Positions 35,301 through 49,700 of a stretch of DNA of 64,000 bases are shown piece by piece. The first letter of the stretch is position 1, and the number at the start of each line of letters is the position of its first letter. The position numbers and the translations under genes are program-made. The notes under the pieces are model-generated. The model did not search any database. It was not told the origin of the DNA and was given only the letters and a program-made list of their open reading frames with translations. The stretch lies in contig NC_135557.1 in assembly GCF_964340395.1 (NCBI RefSeq), forward strand, positions 783,646 through 847,645. The letters run 5' to 3'. The stretch is from Glandiceps talaboti (Eukaryota > Hemichordata > Enteropneusta > Spengelidae).

Positions 35301-38300
35301 CAGTGAACTATTGACTAGATGGAGGTATTTCAGTCAACTATTGACTAGATGTAGGTATTTCAGTCAACTATTGACTAGATGGGGGTATTTCAGTCAACCA
35401 TTGACTAGATGGGGATATTTCAGTCAACTATTGACTAGATGGGGGTATTTCAGTGAACTATTGACTAGATGGGGTATTTCAGTCAACCATTGACTAGATG
35501 GGGATATTTCAGTCAACTATTGACTAGATGGGGGTATATCAGTCAACCATTGACTAGATGGGGATATTTCAGTCAACTATTGACTAGATGGGGATATTTC
35601 AGTCAACTATTGACTAGATGGGGATATTTCAGTCAACTATTGACTAGATGGGGGTATTTCAGTCAACCATTGACTAGATGGGGATATTTCAGTCAACTAT
35701 TGACTAGATGGGGGTATTTCAGTCAACTATTGACTAGATGGGGATATTTCAGTCAACTATTGACTAGATGGGGGTATATCAGTCAACCATTGACTAGATG
35801 GGGATATTTCAGTCAACTATTGACTAGATGGGGATATTTCAGTCAACTATTGACTAGATGGGGATATTTCAGTCAACTATTGACTAGATGGGGGTATTTC
35901 AGTCAACCATTGACTAGATGGGGATATTTCAGTCAACTATTGACTAGATGGGGGTATTTCAGTCAACTATTGACTAGATGGGGATATTTCAGTGAACTAT
36001 TGACTAGATGGGGTATATCAGTGAACTATTGACTAGATGGGGGTTTATCAGTGAACTATTGACTAGATAGGGTATTTCAGTCAACTATTGACTAGATGGG
36101 GGTATTTCAGTCAACTATTGACTAGATGGGGGTATTTCAGTGAAATATTGACTAGATGGGGGTATTTTAGTGAACTATTGAATAGATGGGGGTATTTCAG
36201 TCAACTATTGACTAGATGGGGGTATTTCAGTCAACTATTGACTAGTTAGGGGTATTTCAGTGAACTATTGACTAGATGGGGGTATTTCAGTGAAATATTG
36301 ACTAGATGGGGGTATTTTAGTGAACTATTGACTAGATGGGGGTATTTCAGTCAACTATTGACTAGATGGGGGTATTTCAGTGAACTATTGACTAGATGGG
36401 GGTATTTCAGTGAACTATTGACTAGATGGGGGTATTTCAGTCAACTATTGACTAGATGGGGGTATTTCAGTCAACTATTGACTAGATGGGGGTATTTCAG
36501 TCAACTATTGACAAGATGGGGGTATTTCAGTGAACTATTGACTAGATGGGGGTATTTCAGTGAACTATTGACTAGATGGGGTATTTCAGTGAACTATTGA
36601 CTAGATGGGGGTATTTCAGTGAACTATTGACTAGATGGGGTATTTCAGTCAACTATTGACTAGATGGGGGTATTTTAGTGAACTATTGACTAGATGGGGA
36701 TATTTCAGTGAACTATTGACTAGATGGGGGTATTTCAGTCAACTATTGACTAGATGGGGGTATTTCAGTCAACTATTGACTAGATGGTGGTATTTCAGTC
36801 AACTATTGACTAGATGGGGGTATTTCAGTCAACTATTGACTAGATGGGGGTATTTCAGTCAACTCTTGACTAGATGGGGGTATTTCATTGAAGTATTGAC
36901 TAGATGGGGGTATTTTAGTGAAATATTGACTAGATGGGGGTATTTCAGTCAACTATTGACTAGATGGGGGTATTTCAGTGAAATATTGACTAGATGGGGG
37001 TATTTCAGTCAACTATTGACTAGATGAGGGTATTTCAGTGAACCATTGACTAGATGGAGGTATTTCAGTGAACTATTGACTAGATGGAGGTATTTCAGTC
37101 AACTATTGACTAGATGTAGGTATTTCAGTCAACTATTGACTAGATGGGGGTATTTCAGTCAACCATTGACTAGATGGGGATATTTCAGTGAACTATTGAC
37201 TAGATGGGGGTATTTCAGTGAACTATTGACTAGATGGGGTATTTCAGTCAACCATTGACTAGATGGGGATATTTCAGTCAACTATTGACTAGATGGGGGT
37301 ATATCAGTCAACCATTGACTAGATGGGGATATTTCAGTCAACTATTGACTAGATGGGGATATTTCAGTCAACTATTGACTAGATGGGGATATTTCAGTCA
37401 ACTATTGACTAGATGGGGGTATTTCAGTCAACCATTGACTAGATGGGGATATTTCAGTCAACTATTGACTAGATGGGGGTATTTCAGTGAACTATTGACT
37501 AGATGGGGATATTTCAGTGAACTATTGACTAGATGGGGTATATCAGTGAACTATTGACTAGATGGGGGTATATCAGTGAACTATTGACTAGATAGGGTAT
37601 TTCAGTGAACTATCGACTAGATGGGGGTATATCAGTGAACTATTGACTAGATGGGGGTATTTCAGTCAACTATTGACTAGATGGGGTATTTCAGTGAACT
37701 ATTGACTAGATGGGGGTATTTCAGTCAACTATTGACTAGATGGGGGTATTTCAGTTAACTATTGACTAGATGGAGGTATTTCAGTCAACTATTGACTAGA
37801 TGGGGGTATATCAGTGAACTATTGACTAGATGGGGGTATTTCAGTCAACTATTGACTAGATGTAGGTATTTCAGTCAACTATTGACTAGATGGGGGTATT
37901 TCAGTCAACCATTGACTAGATGGGGATATTTCAGTGAACTATTGACTAGATGGGGGTATATCAGTGAACTATTGACTAGATAGGGTATTTCAGTGAACTA
38001 TCGACTAGATGGGGGTATATCAGTGAACTATTGACTAGATGGGGGTATATCAGTCAACTATTGACTAGATGGGGTATTTCAGTGAACTATTGACTAGATG
38101 GGGGTATTTCAGTGAACTATTGACTAGATGGGGGTATTTCAGTCAACTATTGACTAGATGGAGGTATTTCAGTCAACTATTGACTAGATGGGGGTATTTC
38201 AGTCAACTATTGACTAGATGGGGGTATTTCAGTCAACTATTGACTAGTTAGGGGTATTTCAGTGAACTATTGACTAGATGGGGGTATTTCAGTGAAATAT

Positions 38301-40160
38301 TGACTAGATGGGGGTATTTTAGTGAACTATTGACTAGATGGGGGTATTTCAGTCAACTATTGACTAGATGGGGGTATTTCAGTCAACTATTGACTAGATG
38401 GGGGTATTTCAGTGAACTATTGACTAGATGGGGGTATTTCAGTCAACTATTGACTAGATGGGGGTATTTCAGTCAACTATTGACTAGATGGGGGTATTTC
38501 AGTCAACTATTGACAAGATGGGGGTATTTCAGTGAACTATTGACTAGATGGGGGTATTTCAGTGAACTATTGACTAGATGGGATATTTCAGTGTACTATT
38601 GACTAGATGGGGGTATTTCAGTGAACTATTGACTAGATGGGGTATTTCAGTCAACTATTGACTAGATGGGGGTATTTTAGTGAACTATTGACTAGATGGG
38701 GGTATTTCAGTCAACTATTGACTAGATGGGGGTATATCAGTCAACTATTGACTAGATGGGGGTATTTCAGTCAACTCTTGACTAGATGGGGGTATTTCAT
38801 TGAAGTATTGACTAGATGGGGGTATTTTAGTGAAATATTGACTAGATGGGGGTATTTCAGTCAACTATTGACTAGATGGGGGTATTTCAGTGAAATATTG
38901 ACTAGATGGGGGTATTTCAGTCAACTATTGACTAGATGGGGGTATTTCAGTGAACCATTGACTAGATGGAGGTATTTCAGTGAACTATTGACTAGATGGA
39001 GGTATTTCAGTCAACTATTGACTAGATGTAGGTATTTCAGTCAACTATTGACTAGATGGGGGTATTTCAGTCAACCATTGACTAGATGGGGATATTTCAG
39101 TCAACTATTGACTAGATGGGGGTATTTCAGTGAACTATTGACTAGATGGGGTATTTCAGTCAACCATTGACTAGATGGGGATATTTCAGTCAACTATTGA
39201 CTAGATGGGGGTATATCAGTCAACCATTGACTAGATGGGGATATTTCAGTCAACTATTGACTAGATGGGGATATTTCAGTCAACTATTGACTAGATGGGG
39301 ATATTTCAGTCAACTATTGACTAGATGGGGGTATTTCAGTCAACCATTGACTAGATGGGGATATTTCAGTCAACTATTGACTAGATGGGGGTATTTCAGT
39401 CAACTATTGACTAGATGGGGATATTTCAGTGAACTATTGACTAGATGGGGTATATCAGTGAACTATTGACTAGATGGGGGTTTATCAGTGAACTATTGAC
39501 TAGATAGGGTATTTCAGTGAACTATCGACTAGATGGGGGTATATCAGTGAACTATTGACTAGATGGGGGTATTTCAGTCAACTATTGACTAGATGGGGTA
39601 TTTCAGTGAACTATTGACTAGATGGGGGTATTTCAGTCAACTATTGACTAGATGGGGGTATTTCAGTTAACTATTGACTAGATGGAGGTATTTCAGTCAA
39701 CTATTGACTAGATGGGGGTATATCAGTGAACTATTGACTAGATGGGGGTATTTCAGTCAACTATTGACTAGATGTAGGTATTTCAGTCAACTATTGACTA
39801 GATGGGGGTATTTCAGTCAACCATTGACTAGATGGGGATATTTCAGTGAACTATTGACTAGATGGGGGTATTTCAGTCAACCATTGACTAGATGGGGTAT
39901 TTCAGTCAACCATTGACTAGATGGGGATATTTCAGTCAACTATTGACTAGATGGGGGTATATCAGTCAACCATTGACTAGATGGGGATATTTCAGTCAAC
40001 TATTGACTAGATGGGGATATTTCAGTCAACTATTGACTAGATGGGGATATTTCAGTCAACTATTGACTAGATGGGGGTATTTCAGTCAACCATTGACTAG
40101 ATGGGGATATTTCAGTCAACTATTGACTAGATGGGGGTATTTCAGTCAACTATACTAGAT
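32398..40160. repeat. Higher-order repeat block, 3,677-bp period
   Basis: Variant strings at 32591, 32958, 33369, 34085, 34593 and 35469 recur at 36268, 36635, 37046, 37762, 38270 and 39146, all exactly 3,677 bp later. A nested 1,912-bp offset links 33557 to 35469 and 37234 to 39146. The unit mix (GATATTTCAG and CAACCATTG variants) differs from the upstream block. Confidence 0.9.
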
Positions 40161-43100
40161 GGGGATATTTCAGTCAACTATTGACTAGATGGGGGTATTT
40201 CAGTGAACTATTGACTAGATGGGGATATTTCAGTGAACTATTGACTAGATGGGGTATATCAGTGAACTATTGACTAGATGGGGGTATATCAGTGAACTAT
40301 TGACTAGATAGGGTATTTCAGTGAACTATCGACTAGATGGGGGTATATCAGTGAACTATTGACTAGATGGGGTATTTCAGTCAACTATTGACTAGATGGG
40401 GTATTTCAGTGAACCATTGACTAGATGGGGGTATTTCAGTGAACTATTGACTAGATAGGGGTATTTCAGTGAACTATTGACTAGATGGGGGTATTTCAGT
40501 GAACTATTGACTACATGGGGGTATTTCAGTGAACTATTGACTAGATGGGGGTATTTCAGTGAACTATTGACTAGATGGGGGTATTTCAGTCAACTATTGA
40601 CTAGATGGGGGTATTTCAGTCAACTATTGACTAGATGGGGTATTTCAGTCAACTATTGACTAGATGGGGGTATTTCAGTCAACTATTGACTAGATGGGGG
40701 TATTTCAGTCAACTATTGACTAGATGGGGGTATTTCAGTCAACTATTGACTAGATGGGGGTATTTCAGTCAACTATTGACTAGATGGGGGTATTTCAGTG
40801 AACTATTGACTAGATGGGGGTATTTCAGTCAACTATTGACTAGATGGGGGTATTTCAGTGAACTATTGACTAGATGGGGGTATTTCAGTGAACTAGATGG
40901 GGGTATTTCAGTCAACTATTGACTAGATGGGGTATTTCAGTCAACTATTGACTAGATGTGGGTATTTCAGTCAACTATTGACTAGATGGGGTATTTCAGT
41001 CAACTATTGACTAGATGGGGGTATTTCAGTCAACGATTGACTAGATGTGGGTATATCAGTGAACTATTGACTAGATGGGGGTATTTCAGTCAACTATTGA
41101 CTAGATGGGGTATTTCAGTGAACTATTGACTAGATGGGGGTATTTCAGTCAACTATTGACTAGATGGGGGTATTTCAGTTAACTATTGACTAGATGGAGG
41201 TATTTCAGTCAACTATTGACTAGATGGGGGTATATCAGTGAACTATTGACTAGATGGGGGTATTTCAGTCAACTATTGACTAGATGTAGGTATTTCAGTC
41301 AACTATTGACTAGATGGGGGTATTTCAGTCAACCATTGACTAGATGGGGATATTTCAGTGAACTATTGACTAGATTGGGGTATTTCAGTGAACTATTGAC
41401 TAGATGGGGTATTTCAGTCAACCATTGACTAGATGGGGATATTTCAGTCAACTATTGACTAGATGGGGGTATATCAGTCAACCATTGACTAGATGGGGAT
41501 ATTTCAGTCAACTATTGACTAGATGGGGATATTTCAGTCAACTCTTGACTAGATGGGGATATTTCAGTCAACTATTGACTAGATGGGGGTATTTCAGTCA
41601 ACCATTGACTAGATGGGGATATTTCAGTCAACTATTGACTAGATGGGGGTATTTCAGTCAACTATACTAGATGGGGATATTTCAGTCAACTATTGACTAG
41701 ATGGGGGTATTTCAGTGAACTATTGACTAGATGGGGATATTTCAGTGAACTATTGACTAGATGGGGTATATCAGTGAACTATTGACTAGATGGGGGTATA
41801 TCAGTGAACTATTGACTAGATAGGGTATTTCAGTGAACTATCGACTAGATGGGGGTATATCAGTGAACTATTGACTAGATGGGGGTATTTCAGTCAACTA
41901 TTGACTAGATGGGGTATTTCAGTGAACTATTGACTAGATGGGGGTATTTCAGTCAACTATTGACTAGATGGGGGTATTTCAGTTAACTATTGACTAGATG
42001 GAGGTATTTCAGTCAACTATTGACTAGATGGGGGTATATCAGTGAACTATTGACTAGATGGGGGTATTTCAGTCAACTATTGACTAGATGGGGGTATTTC
42101 AGTCAACTATACTAGATGGGGATATTTCAGTCAACTATTGACTAGATGGGGGTATTTCAGTGAACTATTGACTAGATGGGGATATTTCAGTGAACTATTG
42201 ACTAGATGGGGTATATCAGTGAACTATTGACTAGATGGGGGTATATCAGTGAACTATTGACTAGATAGGGTATTTCAGTGAACTATCGACTAGATGGGGG
42301 TATATCAGTGAACTATTGACTAGATGGGGGTATATCAGTCAACTATTGACTAGATGGGGTATTTCAGTGAACTATTGAGTAGATGGGGGTATTTCAGTCA
42401 ACTATTGACTAGATGGGGGTATTTCAGTTAACTATTGACTAGATGGAGGTATTTCAGTCAACTATTGACTAGATGGGGGTATATCAGTGAACTATTGACT
42501 AGATGGGGGTATTTCAGTCAACTATTGACTAGATGGGGGTATTTCAGTGAACTATTGACTAGATGGGGATATTTCAGTCAACTATTGACTAGATGGGGGT
42601 ATTTCAGTCAACTATACTAGATGGGGATATTTCAGTCAACTATTGACTAGATGGGGGTATTTCAGTGAACTATTGACTAGATGGGGATATTTCAGTGAAC
42701 TATTGACTAGATGGGGTATATCAGTGAACTATTGACTAGATGGGGGTATATCAGTGAACTATTGACTAGATAGGGTATTTCAGTGAACTATCGACTAGAT
42801 GGGGGTATATCAGTGAACTATTGACTAGATGGGGGTATTTCAGTCAACTATTGACTAGATGGGGTATTTCAGTGAACTATTGACTAGATGGGGGTATTTC
42901 AGTCAACTATTGACTAGATGGGGGTATTTCAGTTAACTATTGACTAGATGGAGGTATTTCAGTCAACTATTGACTAGATGGGGGTATATCAGTGAACTAT
43001 TGACTAGATGGGGGTATTTCAGTCAACTATTGACTAGATAGGGTATTTCAGTGAACTATCGACTAGATGGGGGTATATCAGTGAACTATTGACTAGATGG

Positions 43101-43510
43101 GGGTATATCAGTCAACTATTGACTAGATGGGGTATTTCAGTGAACTATTGACTAGATGGGGGTATTTCAGTCAACTATTGACTAGATGGGGGTATTTCAG
43201 TTAACTATTGACTAGATGGAGGTATTTCAGTCAACTATTGACTAGATGGGGGTATATCAGTGAACTATTGACTAGATGGGGGTATTTCAGTCAACTATTG
43301 ACTAGATGGGGGTATTTCAGTGAACTATTGACTAGATGGGGGTATTTCAGTGAACTATTGACTAGATGGGGATATTTCAGTCAACTATTGACTAGATGGA
43401 GGTATTTCAGTCAACTATTGACTAGATGGGGGTATTTCAGTCAACTATTGACTAGATGGGGGTATTTCAGTGAACTATTGACGAGATGGAGGTATATCAG
43501 TCAACTATTT

Positions 43511-43632
43511 ATTAATAAAAAGTTAGACTATTATAGACAACCTTCTACCTCGTAGTAATCTGAGTTAATAGACCAAACCTTTGATATTCCGAATACTTTA
43601 AATTCTAAATTATATCAAATCATTCTTTTCAG
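43511..43632 (+). other. Short unique stretch ending in splice acceptor
   Basis: About 120 bp of non-repeat intron separates the 30-bp array from exon B. It ends in a good acceptor, ATCATTCTTTTCAG, with a possible branch region in the AAATTATATCAAAT before it. Confidence 0.7.
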
Positions 43633-43757
43633 TCGGATAGTGAAGACTGCATTCTATGCTTGGATGGGCTACCCAAAGATGATTAAATTAGAGAAAGAAA
43701 AACAGAAAAGAAGAGAAGAATTGAGAAAGAAAGTACAAGCTATATTACCAGACTTTG
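43633..43757 (+). CDS. Internal coding exon (exon B), basic coiled-coil-like segment
   Basis: The exon is 125 bp: one base completing the codon split at exon A, 41 codons, and one base. It lies between CATTCTTTTCAG and the donor GTATGA (43758). The frame is open and reads a second aromatic/Trp motif, AFYAWMGYP at residues 6-14, then the highly charged KLEKEKQKRREELRKKV (18-34) and ILPDF (37-41). The composition is unlike the repeats around it. As in exon A, a Trp-centred helix followed by a charged helix fits SFI1/CCDC191-type coiled-coil proteins, an inference that a homology search could settle. Its last nine bases, CAGACTTTG, are also the first nine bases of the 31-bp minisatellite, so the array grew from this exon's splice donor. 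Confidence 0.8.
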
Positions 43758-46700
43758 GTATGACATAGTACATTACTATCAGACTTTGATATGACATAGT
43801 ACATAACTATCAGACTTTAGTATGACATAGTACATAACTATCAGACTTTGATATGACATAGTACATTACTATCAGACTTTGATATGACATAGTACATAAC
43901 TATCAGACTTTGATATGACATAGTACATAACTATCAGACTTTGATATGACATAGTACATAACTATCAGACTTTGATATGACATAGTACTTTACTATCAGA
44001 CTTTGATATGACATAGTACTTTACTATCAGACTTTAGTATGACATAGTACATAACTATCAGACTTTGATATGACATAGTACATAACTATCAGACTTTGAT
44101 ATGACAGTACATAACTATCAGACTTTGATATGACATAGTACATAACTATCAGACTTTGATATGACATAGTACATAACTATCAGACTTTGATATGACATAG
44201 TACATAACTATCAGACTTTGATATGACAGTACATAACTATCAGACTTTGATATGACATAGTACATAACTATCAGACTTTGATATGACATAGTACTTTACT
44301 ATCAGACTTTGATATGACATAGTACTTTACTATCAGACTTTAGTATGACATAGTACATAACTATCAGACTTTGATATGACATAGTACATAACTATCAGAC
44401 TTTGATATGACAGTACATTACTATCAGACTTTAGTATGACATAGTACATTACTATCAGACTTTGATATGACATAGTACATAACTATCAGACTTTGATATG
44501 ACATAGTACATTAGTATCAGACTTTGATATGACATAGTACATTACTATCAGACTTTGATATGACATAGTACATTACTATCAGACTTTGATATGACATAGT
44601 ACATAACTATCAGACTTTGATATGACATTACACATTAGTATCAGACTTTGATATGACATAGTACATAACTATCAGACTTTGATATGACAGTACATAACTA
44701 TCAGACTTTGATATGACATAGTACATAACTATCAGACTTTGATATGACATAGTACTTTACTATCAGACTTTGATATGACATAGTACTTTACTATCAGACT
44801 TTAGTATGACATAGTACATAACTATCAGACTTTGATATGACATAGTACATAACTATCAGACTTTGATATGACAGTACATTACTATCAGACTTTAGTATGA
44901 CATAGTACATTACTATCAGACTTTGATATGACATAGTACATAACTATCAGACTTTGATATGACATAGTACATTACTATCAGACTTTGATATGACATAGTA
45001 CATAACTATCAGACTTTGATATGACATAGTACATAAGTATCAGACTTTGATATGACACAGTACTTTACTATCAGACTTTAGTATGACATAGTACATTACT
45101 ATCAGACTTTGATATGACAGTACATAACTATCAGACTTTAGTATGACATAGTACATTACTATCAGACTTTGATATGACATAGTACATTACTATCAGACTT
45201 TGATATGACATAGTACATAACTATCAGACTTTGATATGACATAGTACATAAGTATCAGACTTTGATATGACACAGTACTTTACTATCAGACTTTAGTATG
45301 ACATAGTACATTACTATCAGACTTTGATATGACAGTACATAACTATCAGACTTTAGTATGACATAGTACATTACTATCAGACTTTGATATGACATAGTAC
45401 ATTACTATCAGACTTTGATATGACATAGTACATAACTATCAGACTTTGATATGACATTACACATTAGTATCAGACTTTGATATGACAGTACTTTACTATC
45501 AGACTTTAGTATGACATAGTACATTACTATCAGACTTTGATATGACAGTACATTACTATCAGACTTTGATATGACAGTACTTTACTATCAGACTTTAGTA
45601 TGACATAGTACATTACTATCAGACTTTGATATGACAGTACATTACTATCAGACTTTGATATGACAGTACATTACTATCAGACTTTGATATGACATAGTAC
45701 TTTACTATCAGACTTTGATATGACATAGTACTTTACTATCAGACTTTAGTATGACATAGTACTTTACTATCAGACTTTGATATGACAGTACATTACTATC
45801 AGACTTTGATATGACATAGTACTTTACTATCAGACTTTGATATGACAGTACATTACTATCAGACTTTGGTATGACATAGTACATAACTATCAGACTTTGA
45901 TATGACAGTACATAACTATCAGACTTTGATATGACATAGTACATTACTATCAGACTTTGATATGACATAGTACATAACTATCAGACTTTGATATGACATA
46001 GTACATTACTATCAGACTTTGATATGACAGTACATTACTATCAGACTTTAGTATGACATAGTACTTTACTATCAGACTTTGATATGACAGTACATTACTA
46101 TCAGACTTTGATATGACATAGTACATTACTATCAGACTTTGATATGACATAGTACATTACTATCAGACTTTGATATGACAGTACATTACTATCAGACTTT
46201 GATATGACATAGTACATTACTATCAGACTTTGATATGACATAGTACATTACTATCAGACTTTGATATGACATAGTACATAACTATCAGACTTTAGTATGA
46301 CATAGTACATTACTATCAGACTTTGATATGACATAGTACATTACTATCAGACTTTGATATGACATAGTACATTACTATCAGACTTTGATATGACATAGTA
46401 CATTACTATCAGACTTTGATATGACATAGTACATAACTATCAGACTTTAGTATGACATAGTACATAACTATCAGACTTTAGTATGACAGTACATTACTAT
46501 CAGACTTTGATATGACATAGTACATTACTATCAGACTTTGGTATGACATAGTACTTTACTATCAGACTTTAGTATGACATAGTACATAACTATCAGACTT
46601 TGATATGACATAGTACATAACTATCAGACTTTAGTATGACATAGTACATTACTATCAGACTTTAGTATGACATAGTACATTACTATCAGACTTTGATATG

Positions 46701-49700
46701 ACATAGTACATTACTATCAGACTTTGGTATGACATAGTACATTACTATCAGACTTTGATATGACATAGTACATTACTATCAGACTTTAGTATGACATAGT
46801 ACATTACTATCAGACTTTGATATGACAGTACATTACTATCAGACTTTGATATGACAGTACATTACTATCAGACATTGGTATGACATAGTACATAACTATC
46901 AGACTTTGATATGACATAGTACATAACTATCAGACTTTGATATGACATAGTACATTACTATCAGACTTTGGTATGACATAGTACATTACTATCAGACTTT
47001 GATATGACATAGTACATTACTATCAGACTTTGATATGACAGTACATTACTATCAGACTTTAGTATGACATAGTACATTACTATCAGACTTTGGTATGACA
47101 TAGTACATTACTATCAGACTTTGATATGACAGTACATTACTATCAGACTTTGATATGACAGTACATTACTATCAGACTTTGATATGACATAGTACATTAC
47201 TATCAGACTTTAGTATGACATAGTACATTACTATCAGACTTTGATATGACATAGTACATAACTATCAGACTTTGATATGACAGTACATTACTATCAGACT
47301 TTGATATGACAGTACATAACTATCAGACTTTGATATGACAGTACATTACTATCAGACTGTGGTATGACATAGTACATTACTATCAGACTTTGATATGACA
47401 TAGTACATTACTATCAGACTTTGATATGACAGTACATTACTATCAGACTTTGGTATGACATAGTACATAACTATCAGACTTTGATATGACATAGTACTTT
47501 ACTATCAGACTTTAGTATGACATAGTACATTACTATCAGACTTTGATATGACATAGTACATTACTATCAGACTTTGATATGACAGTACATTACTATCAGA
47601 CTTTGATATGACAGTACATTACTATCAGACTTTGATATGACATAGTACATTACTATCAGACTTTGATATGACATAGTACATTACTATCAGACTTTGATAT
47701 GACATAGTACATTACTATCAGACTTTAGTATGACATAGTACATTACTATCAGACTTTGATATGACATAGTACATTACTATCAGACTTTGATATGACATAG
47801 TACATAACTATCAGACTTTAGTATGACATAGTACATAACTATCAGACTTTGATATGACATAGTACATTACTATCAGACTGTGGTATGACATAGTACATAA
47901 CTATCAGACTTTGATATGACATAGTACATTACTATCAGACTTTGATATGACATAGTACATAACTATCAGACTTTGATATGACATAGTACATAACTATCAG
48001 ACTTTGATATGACATAGTACATTACTATCAGACTTTAGTATGACATAGTACATTACTATCAGACTTTAGTATGACATAGTACATTACTATCAGACTTTGA
48101 TATGACATAGTACATAACTATCAGACTTTGATATGACATAGTACATTACTATCAGACTTTAGTATGACATAGTACATTACTATCAGACTTTGATATGACA
48201 TAGTACTTTACTATCAGACTTTGATATGACAGTACATTACTATCAGACTGTGGTATGACATAGTACATTACTATCAGACTTTGATATGACAGTACATAAC
48301 TATCAGACTTTGATATGACATAGTACATAACTATCAGACTTTGATATGACATAGTACATTACTATCAGACTTTGATATGACATAGTACATTACTATCAGA
48401 CTTTAGTATGACATAGTACATTACTATCAGACTTTGATATGACATAGTACATTACTATCAGACTTTAGTATGACAGTACATAACTATCAGACTTTGATAT
48501 GACATAGTACATTACTATCAGACTGTGGTATGACATAGTACATTACTATCAGACTTTGATATGACATAGTACATTACTATCAGACTTTGATATGACATAG
48601 TACTTTACTATCAGACTTTGATATGACAGTACATTACTATCAGACTTTGGTATGACATAGTACATAACTATCAGACTTTGATATGACATAGTACATTACT
48701 ATCAGACTTTAGTATGACATAGTACATAACTATCAGACTTTAGTATGACATAGTACATAACTATCAGACTTTGATATGACATAGTACATAACTATCAGAC
48801 TTTGATATGACATAGTACTTTACTATCAGACTTTGATATGACAGTACATTACTATCAGACTTTGATATGACATAGTACATTACTATCAGACTTTGATATG
48901 ACATAGTACATTACTATCAGACTTTAGTATGACATAGTACATTACTATCAGACTTTGATATGACATAGTACATAACTATCAGACTTTAGTATGACAGTAC
49001 ATAACTATCAGACTTTAGTATGACATAGTACATAAGTATCAGACTTTGATATGACATAGTACATAAGTATCAGACTTTGATATGACATAGTACTTTACTA
49101 TCAGACTTTGATATGACATAGTACTTTACTATCAGACTTTGATATGACATAGTACATAACTATCAGACTTTGATATGACATAGTACATAAGTATCAGACT
49201 TTGATATGACATAGTACTTTACTATCAGACTTTAGTATGACATAGTACATTACTATCAGACTTTGATATGACATAGTACATTACTATCAGACTTTGATAT
49301 GACAGTACATTACTATCAGACTTTGATATGACAGTACATTACTATCAGACTTTAGTATGACATAGTACATAACTATCAGACTTTGATATGACAGTACATT
49401 ACTATCAGACTTTAGTATGACATAGTACATTACTATCAGACTTTGATATGACATAGTACTTTACTATCAGACTTTGATATGACAGTACATAACTATCAGA
49501 CTTTAGTATGACATAGTACATTACTATCAGACTTTGATATGACATAGTACATTACTATCAGACTTTGATATGACAGTACATTAGTATCAGACTTTGATAT
49601 GACATAGTACATTACTATCAGACTTTGATATGACATAGTACATAACTATCAGACTTTAGTATGACATAGTACATAACTATCAGACTTTGATATGACATAG

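Larger units (their letters stand above)
23571..43510. repeat. 30-bp minisatellite, ~20 kb, ~665 copies
   Basis: The unit reads GACTAGATGGGGGTATTTCA followed by GTCAACTATT. Main variants are GTGAA for GTCAA, TATCG for TATTG, TATATC for TATTTC, and a four-G form that shortens the unit to 29 bp. The 15-mer AGTCAACTATTGACT, across the unit border, is a 6-bp stem with a CTA loop. Open frames of 60-187 codons with a ten-residue period arise from the unit length and break at 29-bp units; they are not genes. Higher-order copies show offsets of 3,580 bp (to about 32395) and 3,677 bp (about 32590-39470). The + strand is G-rich over C (8 to 4 per unit). Confidence 0.97.
10963..43632 (+). other. Inferred 32.7-kb intron between exon A and exon B
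   Basis: It starts with GTAAGT at the end of exon A and ends with CATTCTTTTCAG before exon B. Both flanking exons break a codon after its second base, so joining them keeps one open frame. The intron contains a LINE 3' fragment, a 300-bp tandem repeat, a 3.4-kb LINE, a 24-bp minisatellite, a TTAA-flanked inverted-repeat element and a 20-kb 30-bp minisatellite. Further exons with compatible phase could exist inside, but I see none that is convincing. Confirmation needs transcript data. Confidence 0.6.

Noticed and set aside
23571-43510. CRISPR-like appearance of regular short repeats
   Set aside because: The whole unit repeats with no unique spacers, there are no cas genes, and the DNA is animal.
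23650-43555. Some eighty open frames with GYFSQLLTRW repeats
   Set aside because: They come from the 30-bp unit and end wherever a 29-bp unit or a TAG variant occurs. No common reading frame runs through the array.
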